From positions 1-6,153 of the forward strand of contig JALRDI010000177.1 of the NCBI GenBank assembly GCA_023257035.1: a stretch of 6,153 bases of DNA, given 5' to 3'. The notes under the pieces are model-generated. The model had not been told where the DNA came from, did no database searches, and worked only from the letters and a program-made list of their open reading frames with translations. Below are positions 1 to 5,780 of the stretch, one piece after another (positions within the stretch are counted from its first letter, which is position 1; every line of letters starts with the position of its first letter). The position numbers and the translations under genes are program-made. The DNA comes from Ilumatobacteraceae bacterium. GTDB lineage: Bacteria; Actinomycetota; Acidimicrobiia; Acidimicrobiales; Ilumatobacteraceae.

Positions 1-536
1 CATGGAATGGTGTCACCTGCAACGACAACTGAGTTTCCACCTGACTGAAACCGATAACCAATGCTGGGCTCGACAGGTTTGTGATCGGTCTGTCCCGCCA
101 TGATCACAGTTGACCCATGCAGCGGAACCTCGCCAGCCTCAACCTCAATCACATTCACCGGTGGCTCGTGATTGAGGTCGCCATGGTGGGCGATGCGATA
201 GGAAATATCCGGGGCCAGACTTGCAAGAAGGTGCTCGACAACATGCTTCGTGCCGGGTGGCCCGACGATGGTCAACGGTGTGGGCTCGAAGGTCATCACC
301 CATCGGGTTGTGATGACATCGTTGAGGTCAGTGATGTGATCACTGTGCAGGTGGGTGAGCAACACAGCGGTGAGCTGCGGCGCGCCAACACCAATGGCTG
401 CCATTCTCATGAGAACGCCGCGACCGGCGTCCACCAGATAGTGCTCTCCATCTGCCGAAATCAGCGTCGATGGCCCGGCGCGATCAGGAGAAGGAATTGG
501 GCTGCCGGTACCCAGCAGCGTGATGGCGATTGTCAT
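1..536 (-). CDS. MBL-fold metallo-hydrolase, RNase Z-like group (3' end beyond window)
   Basis: The first 178 codons of a metallo-beta-lactamase-fold hydrolase are present; the C-terminus lies off the left edge. The protein opens with the strand-turn LLGTGSPIPSPDRAGPSTLI (residues 7-26), then THLHSDH at 61-67, the HxHxDH metal motif (H62, H64, D66, H67). TDHKPVEPSIGYRF at 150-163 resembles the 'DHxxxxxGY' segment of the RNase Z family, and GDT at 174-176 supplies the bridging aspartate D175. No signal peptide is seen, so it is probably cytoplasmic. The RNase Z family's usual 'PTxxRN' element is replaced by PSPDRAGPS, so a true tRNA 3'-processing role is doubtful; a small-molecule ester hydrolase fits better. 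MBL-fold arylsulfatases (Pseudoalteromonas AtsA type) exist, and a sulfatase gene lies directly upstream, but a sulfatase activity here is only inference. The ATG overlaps the upstream stop as ATGA with no clear ribosome binding site, which implies translational coupling. Fold assignment is firm; substrate is unknown. Confidence 0.9.
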   Translation of the reverse strand, partial: MTIAITLLGTGSPIPSPDRAGPSTLISADGEHYLVDAGRGVLMRMAAIGVGAPQLTAVLLTHLHSDHITDLNDVITTRWVMTFEPTPLTIVGPPGTKHVVEHLLASLAPDISYRIAHHGDLNHEPPVNVIEVEAGEVPLHGSTVIMAGQTDHKPVEPSIGYRFQSGGNSVVVAGDTIP

Positions 537-2815
537 TGTCGATTCATTTCTGCTTTGGCGGTTGCTGTCGTCTCAGCATCTGATCGTCGCTCTGGAGTTC
601 GTATCACGATTTCGTGCAGCGTGCCGGTGAACGCAAACGGGGCGTCGTAACGCTCTGAGACCGGTGAGCCATGATCGTGGCCCACACTCGAACCGACTGA
701 CGACACCATCCGCATATAGAACGGAATTTCCACCCGCCCGCACGCCTCACCATCGATGCGCACTTCGCACCAGCCCGTTCGGCGCCCGGTCCGCTCGAGA
801 CGAATCTGCAATGTCACATCACCACTCGGAATCGACTTCGTCGACTCGACCAGCGTGTGGGAGTTGAAGGCGTTGTAGTCAACAACCAGGCGTCTGTTCT
901 GAACAAAAACCGATACGCCCGAGTTTTCGGTTCCAGTCGACCACAACACCCCCTCGTCTTCGATTTCAACAGTCGCGGTGGCAGTCAGTTCGAACCAGCG
1001 TCCGCCCGTCGTTGCCGACACGCTTGCCGGTATCGGGGCCATCGGGGGACGGTAGCGATACTCGCCGTTTAGGCGATGAGCCGAGCGATCGTGACGGACT
1101 GCGGCGAAGAGTTCTAACGTTCGATCGTCGAGTGGTAACACCCCATGCCGATGAGCTTCTTGCCACCAGAGGTCGATGAGTTCTTGTGCGACACCAGGTT
1201 CGGAATCTGCGAGGTTCTCGCATTCCGAAGGATCAGCTGTGAGGTTGTAGAGCTCCCACGGTTCGGTGTCGAAGTCATCACCTTGGTTGTGTTTTGTCAC
1301 GGCCTTCCACCACTCACCATCGCGTTCAGCGATGAGCGCCCGACTACCACTGTTCTCAAAATATTGAAGGGTGTTTGTCGCGGCTGCTTCTGGGTCGCGC
1401 AGGACGCTTGCAAATGAGTGGCCCGTCACAGGAAGTTGTTCGACTCCTCGGAATGTCAAGGGTGGGTCGACTCCAAGCAGATCAAAGATTGTTGGGGTGA
1501 TGTCAGAGACACTCACAAATTGATTGCGTTGGGTTCCCGACTGCTCGCTCAAACCGTCAGGCCATCTCACAATAAGTGGAACGTGAACTCCCCCTTCATG
1601 AGTGTTCTGCTTGTACCAACGGAACGGCGAATTTCCGCATTGAGCCCAACCCCACGGATAGTTGGTATGCGAATGCGGTCCGCCAATATCGTCGATGCGC
1701 TCAATCGCTTCGTCGGGAGTTTCCAAGATTCCGTTGAAGAATTTCATCTCGTGCATCACCCCGAATGGCCCACCCTCTTGAGATGCACCGTTGTCAGCGA
1801 GCAGCACAAACACGGTGTTGTCGAGCTCGCCAAGCTCTTTTAGTCCATCAACAAACCGGCCAATTTGGTCGTCTGCATGGTCAAGAAATGCTGCGAATGC
1901 CTCCTGCAATCGGCACGCGAGACGGCGTTGGTTCTCGGGTAGTTCGTCCCACGCTTGCACACCCCAATTTCTCGGTGCGAGCTTCGTGTGTTCAGGAATC
2001 ACGCCGAGCTCAAGTTGACGGTTAAACCACCGTTGGCGGACAACATCCCAACCCTCGTCGTACCGCCCGCGATATTTCTGCATGTACTCAGTCGGCGCTT
2101 GGTGCGGGGCATGTGTGGCCCCAAATGGAAGGTACGCAAAGAATGGACGATCAGGCCGAATGCCTTTTGAGTCGTTGATCATCTGCAGCAAGTTGTCGAC
2201 CAGATCTTCCGACAGGTGATAGCCCTCATCTGGCGAACGTGGTGGTGAAATCTGTGAGTTATCCCGAACCAGCTCCGGATGAAACTGATCGGTTTCTCCC
2301 TCAAGGAATCCATAAAACCGATCAAACCCTCGACCAAGTGGCCACTGTTCAAACGGACCAGCCGCAGAAATGTCACTCGTCGGTGCGAGATGCCACTTTC
2401 CGGCGCAAAACGTTGCGTATCCGTTCGATTTGAGCACTTCGGCGATCGTGGCAGCACGCTCCGAGATATGCCCCAGTTGATGAGGGAACCCGGTTCTCCA
2501 GTTTGATACGCCTCTCATACCGACTGCGTGTTGCGACCTGCCGGTGAGCAACGCTGCTCGAGTGGGTGAGCACAATGGGGTCACATGGAAGTTTGTGAAC
2601 TTCACCCCATCGGCCGCTAGTGCGTCGATATGCCGTGTATCGATGTCTGACCCAAAGCATCCAAGTTGGGCAAATCCGGTGTCATCAAGGAGCACAATGA
2701 CAACGTTGGGAGCGTTCGCTCCAGGGTTGACGCCATGATCAAACGATGGAGTCGACTCAGACAGCGTTCGACCAATTGTTGCGCCAGTTGATTCCCACGA
2801 CTCGCCGGTACTCAT
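533..2815 (-). CDS. Arylsulfatase, type I formylglycine-dependent, AtsA/AtsD-like
   Basis: A 760-residue alkaline-phosphatase-superfamily sulfatase that would hydrolyse a sulfate ester to alcohol plus sulfate. The signature CSPTRAALLTGR starts at C82, the cysteine converted to formylglycine, with R86 following. Other active-site residues by motif are D44/D45 (LLDDTGF), K140 and H142 (GKWH), H235 (GATHAPH), D341/N342 (LADNG) and K402 (YKQNTHEGG), so the set is complete. The catalytic domain covers about 35-560. Residues ~600-740 form a beta-rich, lectin-like C-terminal region seen in other long arylsulfatases. Length and motifs resemble mycobacterial AtsA/AtsD (about 787 residues). There is no signal peptide or membrane segment, so a cytoplasmic enzyme acting on an imported substrate is likely. 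A Cys-type sulfatase needs a formylglycine-generating or equivalent maturation enzyme, which is not in this window. The start is well bounded: an in-frame TGA lies at 2834-2836 and no other ATG, GTG or TTG falls between. There is no Shine-Dalgarno sequence. The stop overlaps the next gene. The substrate cannot be named. Confidence 0.96.
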   Translation of the reverse strand: MSTGESWESTGATIGRTLSESTPSFDHGVNPGANAPNVVIVLLDDTGFAQLGCFGSDIDTRHIDALAADGVKFTNFHVTPLCSPTRAALLTGRSQHAVGMRGVSNWRTGFPHQLGHISERAATIAEVLKSNGYATFCAGKWHLAPTSDISAAGPFEQWPLGRGFDRFYGFLEGETDQFHPELVRDNSQISPPRSPDEGYHLSEDLVDNLLQMINDSKGIRPDRPFFAYLPFGATHAPHQAPTEYMQKYRGRYDEGWDVVRQRWFNRQLELGVIPEHTKLAPRNWGVQAWDELPENQRRLACRLQEAFAAFLDHADDQIGRFVDGLKELGELDNTVFVLLADNGASQEGGPFGVMHEMKFFNGILETPDEAIERIDDIGGPHSHTNYPWGWAQCGNSPFRWYKQNTHEGGVHVPLIVRWPDGLSEQSGTQRNQFVSVSDITPTIFDLLGVDPPLTFRGVEQLPVTGHSFASVLRDPEAAATNTLQYFENSGSRALIAERDGEWWKAVTKHNQGDDFDTEPWELYNLTADPSECENLADSEPGVAQELIDLWWQEAHRHGVLPLDDRTLELFAAVRHDRSAHRLNGEYRYRPPMAPIPASVSATTGGRWFELTATATVEIEDEGVLWSTGTENSGVSVFVQNRRLVVDYNAFNSHTLVESTKSIPSGDVTLQIRLERTGRRTGWCEVRIDGEACGRVEIPFYMRMVSSVGSSVGHDHGSPVSERYDAPFAFTGTLHEIVIRTPERRSDAETTATAKAEMNRQ

Positions 2816-2850
2816 TCGGGAATCTTGCTTGAGTCAGCCCTGCTCGTCAA
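2816..2850 (-). promoter_or_regulatory. Candidate promoter for the sulfatase, possibly leaderless
   Basis: Read on the minus strand, TTGACG (2850-2845) matches the -35 consensus at 5 of 6 bases. After a 17-base spacer comes CAAGAT (2827-2822), a poor -10 box that keeps only A2, A5 and T6. Six bases later is the A of the sulfatase ATG at 2815, so the transcript would begin at the start codon. That agrees with the absence of a Shine-Dalgarno sequence and with the frequency of leaderless mRNAs in actinobacteria. The weak -10 keeps confidence low. The 90-base gap (2816-2905) is the longest non-coding stretch in the window; I see no terminator with a U-tract in it. Confidence 0.3.
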
Positions 2851-2905
2851 TCACTCGAGTAAGAGCATCGACGCCCAGCTTCGGCCTGCACCATCAGGGT
2901 GAGCG

Positions 2906-4483
2906 TTAGCCAATTGAGTCGAGAGCAATCACAACGCCGGCGTCGACGATCACGTTGACCCGCGACAGCGAGTAATCCTCGGTCACCATGAGAAACTCTC
3001 CATCACGCTGGACGACACGCATCGTGAGCCCAAATTCTGCGGCGAGGGCAGAGAATTCATCTTCGGTGTACAGCGCGTCGACCACCTCTTCGAGGAACTG
3101 AACTGTCATCTCGTCAAGTTCTTCGAATTGGCTGTCGATGACCACGGCCACGCTCTCGCTCATCCGCCCGATATCACCTGAATATCCGCCACCGGATGCT
3201 GGCTCAGATACCGCGGGAAGTGGTGCTGGCTCGTCATCTTGGATGTAGACAGGAGTTTCGATGAGGTACTCGTCAGTGACCGCCGGAACGGTGTACCAGC
3301 CACCGTCATCTCCAATAAATCGATATGCCGGAACGAGCCATGTGTTCTCATCAACATCGGTTGCCCACCACAGATCGGCGACGACATCAACGAGTGTCAC
3401 GGTGATTTCCTCCGGATCACTCGGCTCAATCCACATTTCGTCGTCGGCAAGATCTTCAGCAGCCATATCTTCAGCCGCAGCATCGAGTTCATCCGGGTCC
3501 TGCGCCGGTTCATCAATCGAGCCTGACTCTTCTGCAACCTCGGCTATTACGAAGTCGCCACCATACGATCCACCTGACCCGAGGTAGTTCGACCGGAGTC
3601 GTTCAAGAGCCGTATCGACATCAATCAATGGGTACGGCCCTACTTGTTCAGGACTCACGAACGATCCGCCTGCCCATTGCAGCGCGCCCTCAGCGCCGAA
3701 CCCGAAACTCCAGTTCTCGCCAGTTGTATCGACGCCGTCAAGGAGCGTGCGACTTGCATATACCGATGCGTACCAGTCGTCAGCACTGACATCGAACGTC
3801 AGTCCTTCTGCGTCGAACCCAGCCGCTGCAATGAGCTCGCGAGCTGCAGCTTCTGCTTCCTCGGCGGTTGGAACACCTGAAGGAGGCTCAGGCTCTGGGC
3901 AGTCGACGGTGACGTTTCCTTCAGAGTCGATGCTTTCGCTGCAGGCATACAGCTCATCCATTCCCTCACGCTCAGCCCAATCAGGTGAATACCACCAGTA
4001 GTGCTGGCTATATGCATCAATCGTGAGCGAAGGTGCAGAACCGTCTTCGGGACCGAATGCCCATGCTGCCTGATACTCAGCGGGACGAGATTGTGGAGTT
4101 GGATCAACGCCGAATGCCGTCGCGAGTCGCACTGCTACTTCCTCAAGAACGGTCGAACCTGATCGATAAACGTAACCCGTTGAGTTGGCCGGTAACGCTG
4201 GCAGATCACCAACAACGAAATCGGTGACAATCGTCCACGGCATCATGTAGTCGGACGCCATGTCACCATCGATCGCAGATTCGTCTGCAACCAACATCGC
4301 AGACTCGGCAGAGTCTGCAACAGCCGATTCTTCGGTTGCGGCAGAGGCTCCTCCATTCATCGCTCCGACGCGAATGACCTCTGGCGGGGTGAGACCACCC
4401 GAATCGGTGTCGTCGGCAATGCACGCCGTCGCCGACAAGCCAAGTGCAAACACCACGGCGGAGGACCTCAGAACAGGATTCAT
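2906..4483 (-). CDS. Acidic lipoprotein with C-terminal I78-like protease-inhibitor domain
   Basis: About 525 residues. The N-terminus has a short basic part, a hydrophobic core (AVVFALGL) and a lipobox-like SATAC with Cys at residue 21, so export and lipid anchoring are predicted. An Ala/Ser/Glu/Asp-rich linker follows (about 40-78). Next come an aromatic-rich region (QHYWWYSPDW near 160-169) and a helix-plus-YPLIDVDTALERL region (about 205-300) that faintly recalls PepSY/YycI-like modules. A very acidic linker spans about 317-360, a WLVPAYRF block lies near 382-389, and a Pro-rich spacer near 416-433. The last ~55 residues contain TMRVVQRDG and VTEDYSLSRVNV (500-511), which match the 'RV..pgd.vTmDyRpdRlNv' pattern of I78/elastase-inhibitor-like domains. 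ATG 4483 is chosen because the AGGA motif upstream sits 8 bases from it; an in-frame ATG at 4489 has only 2 bases of spacing. The gene follows ftsY by 44 bases with no terminator, so it may be co-transcribed with it. Being coding and a lipoprotein is well supported; the inhibitor role is inference, and the N-terminal two thirds have no recognised family. Confidence 0.88.
   Translation of the reverse strand: MNPVLRSSAVVFALGLSATACIADDTDSGGLTPPEVIRVGAMNGGASAATEESAVADSAESAMLVADESAIDGDMASDYMMPWTIVTDFVVGDLPALPANSTGYVYRSGSTVLEEVAVRLATAFGVDPTPQSRPAEYQAAWAFGPEDGSAPSLTIDAYSQHYWWYSPDWAEREGMDELYACSESIDSEGNVTVDCPEPEPPSGVPTAEEAEAAARELIAAAGFDAEGLTFDVSADDWYASVYASRTLLDGVDTTGENWSFGFGAEGALQWAGGSFVSPEQVGPYPLIDVDTALERLRSNYLGSGGSYGGDFVIAEVAEESGSIDEPAQDPDELDAAAEDMAAEDLADDEMWIEPSDPEEITVTLVDVVADLWWATDVDENTWLVPAYRFIGDDGGWYTVPAVTDEYLIETPVYIQDDEPAPLPAVSEPASGGGYSGDIGRMSESVAVVIDSQFEELDEMTVQFLEEVVDALYTEDEFSALAAEFGLTMRVVQRDGEFLMVTEDYSLSRVNVIVDAGVVIALDSIG
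4275..4318. repeat. Two adjacent short inverted repeats inside the lipoprotein linker
   Basis: GCAGA (4275-4279) pairs with TCTGC (4284-4288) across a 4-base spacer TTCG. GCAGACTC (4299-4306) pairs perfectly with GAGTCTGC (4311-4318) across the spacer GGCA. They share the GCAGA/TCTGC core and encode the Ala-Asp/Glu-Ser-rich linker just after the lipobox. The simplest reading is a degenerate codon-repeat expansion; a role for mRNA hairpins near the 5' end of the gene is possible but unproven. Confidence 0.5.
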
Positions 4484-4491
4484 TCGCATAT

Positions 4492-4498
4492 TCCTTTT
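4492..4498 (-). promoter_or_regulatory. Ribosome binding site of the lipoprotein gene
   Basis: On the minus strand AAAAGGA (4498-4492) is the clearest Shine-Dalgarno-like sequence in the window. It ends 2 bases before the ATG at 4489 and 8 bases before the in-frame ATG at 4483. The 8-base spacing is normal and the 2-base spacing is too short, so this site favours the start at 4483, which removes two residues (Met-Arg) from the longest reading. Confidence 0.65.
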
Positions 4499-4527
4499 GA
4501 CGTTACGAGATTGTTGAAAGTTCCCAG

Positions 4528-5736
4528 TCAGACGCTCACCAACGCGTCAACAAATTCGGTTGGATCGAAGGGCACCAAATCATTGATCTGCTCACCTACT
4601 CCAACGAACTTCACTGGTATACCGAGCTCAGTCTCAACCGCGAAGACAATGCCACCCTTCGCAGAGCCATCGAGTTTCGTCACCACAACTCCGGTGACTC
4701 CGGTAGCAGCAGCAAATTCTCTCGCCTGAGCAAGCCCATTCTGACCAGTGGTCGCATCAATGACGAGGAGTGTCTCGGTGACAACACCGCTCCCCTTTTC
4801 TGCGACGCGCCGCACCTTCGATAATTCATCCATCAAGTTTTGTTTGTTGTGGAGTCTTCCCGCGGTGTCGGCAAGAACAAGATCAAACCCTTTAGCTGTC
4901 GCCCGCTCAACGGCATCAAAGACGACGCTCGACGGGTCAGCACCATCAGCACCCCTAACAATGTCTGCCCCTGATCGCTCAGCCCACATTTGCAATTGGT
5001 CCGCCGCAGCAGCTCTGAACGTGTCACCAGCCGACAGCAACACCGTTGAACCCGCCGCAATCTGTCGAGAAGCGAGCTTGCCAATCGTTGTCGTCTTTCC
5101 TACCCCGTTGACACCGACGAAGAGCCAAATTGATGTGCCGTCGTCATCACGCATCGTGAGCTCTCGGTTCGCACCTTCAAGTTGAGCAACCATCGATTCA
5201 CGAAGGGCTGTGATGAGCGCCTCTGGATTCTCAATTTCGCCGTTCGAAACGCGATGCCGCAACGGATCAAGCAAGGAGTTGGCAACTCCGATACCGACAT
5301 CTGCGATCAAGAGTGCATCTTCGAGTTCTTCCCAAACGATGTCGTCGATGCCAGAGCGACCAAGTACTGAGCCAATCGCATCAGAGAATGCTCCTCTCGC
5401 CCGAGCCAAGCGATCGCGCATCGACCTCGGAGCCTCAGGCTCAGCGGTTGAAGTCTCAGCGACTTCAATAACTCCGTCATCATCACGCGCATCCTCATCA
5501 TCGTCACCGACTTCATCGCTCGTGCCGTCAAAAGCAGGATCTGCATCACGAACAACAACCTCAGGCTCCGCTACTGAGACCTGGGCCTGCTGTTCGGGGA
5601 TCCTCACGGCTGGCTGCTGATTGCGAGTCGATTCGCTTGAGCTGCTTCGGCGGCGGCCAGCGATGACAACCCCGGCACCGAACCCAAGCACCAGCAGGAT
5701 GAGAACGAGATAAATCCAGTTGTTTTGGTCCATCAC
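4528..5736 (-). CDS. ftsY: Signal recognition particle receptor FtsY
   Basis: A 402-residue SRP receptor GTPase that docks Ffh/4.5S RNA-ribosome complexes at the membrane so nascent membrane proteins reach SecYEG. Residues 7-27 form one hydrophobic segment followed by RRR. A disordered, strongly acidic linker covers about 50-105 (DDDEDARDDD near 78-87). The NG domain begins near 106. GTPase motifs are all present: P-loop GVNGVGKTTT (208-217), DTFRAAAADQL (238-248), DTAGR (290-294), TKLDGSAKGG (353-362) and GVGE (379-382); the end DLVPFDPTEFVDAL is typical of FtsY. An N-terminal membrane anchor plus acidic linker is the form common in actinobacteria. The start is ambiguous: GTG at 5736 is followed at once by ATG at 5733, and neither has a Shine-Dalgarno sequence. 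A TAnnnT-type -10 (TAGCGT, 5748-5743) lies 6 bases before the GTG, which would suit a leaderless transcript. The smc stop is 44 bases upstream. Function is certain; only the first residue is in doubt. Confidence 0.98.
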   Translation of the reverse strand: MMDQNNWIYLVLILLVLGFGAGVVIAGRRRSSSSESTRNQQPAVRIPEQQAQVSVAEPEVVVRDADPAFDGTSDEVGDDDEDARDDDGVIEVAETSTAEPEAPRSMRDRLARARGAFSDAIGSVLGRSGIDDIVWEELEDALLIADVGIGVANSLLDPLRHRVSNGEIENPEALITALRESMVAQLEGANRELTMRDDDGTSIWLFVGVNGVGKTTTIGKLASRQIAAGSTVLLSAGDTFRAAAADQLQMWAERSGADIVRGADGADPSSVVFDAVERATAKGFDLVLADTAGRLHNKQNLMDELSKVRRVAEKGSGVVTETLLVIDATTGQNGLAQAREFAAATGVTGVVVTKLDGSAKGGIVFAVETELGIPVKFVGVGEQINDLVPFDPTEFVDALVSV

Positions 5737-5766
5737 CAGTTGACGCTATCTGTGACGACGACTGGT
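5735..5766. repeat. Imperfect inverted repeat at the ftsY start
   Basis: ACCAGT (5735-5740) and ACTGGT (5761-5766) are perfect 6-base arms; extending inward gives 9 matches of 11 per arm. In the ftsY mRNA the 3' arm covers the bases where a ribosome binding site would lie and the first two bases of the GTG start. There is no U-tract, so it is not a classical intrinsic terminator. It could be a weak translational control hairpin between smc and ftsY, an operator, or chance. Confidence 0.4.
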
Positions 5767-5780
5767 ATTGAGAATGCAGC

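Noticed and set aside
1..536. Calling the MBL protein RNase Z (rnz)
   Set aside because: The HxHxDH and GY segments fit, but the 'PTxxRN' element is altered and the C-terminal half is missing, so only the fold group is claimed.
117..650. Open frame of 177 codons on the plus strand
   Set aside because: It is antisense to the MBL-fold hydrolase (with the HxHxDH motif) and the sulfatase end; composition is odd and no motif is visible.
1418..1843. Open frame of 141 codons on the plus strand
   Set aside because: It lies entirely opposite the sulfatase catalytic domain, whose motifs are intact, and its translation shows no recognisable domain.
2828..2860. Possible terminator hairpin after the lipoprotein gene (CTCGAGT with ACTCAAG on the minus strand)
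   Set aside because: The stem has a mismatch and a loop of about 17 bases, and there is no following U-tract.
3261..3587. Ser-rich plus-strand open frame
   Set aside because: The Ser/Ala runs are the complement of the Asp/Glu/Ala codons of the acidic lipoprotein linker.
4490..4527. Promoter for the lipoprotein gene (TAACGT as -10)
   Set aside because: No acceptable -35 at 16-18 bases; TAnnnT alone is too common to call.
5460..5520. GAT/ATC-rich tract as a simple repeat or regulatory element
   Set aside because: It encodes the Asp-rich linker of FtsY, a common feature of the family, and is not a regular tandem repeat.
5210..5620. Ser-rich plus-strand open frame opposite ftsY
   Set aside because: It mirrors the acidic linker and N domain of FtsY; no independent coding evidence.
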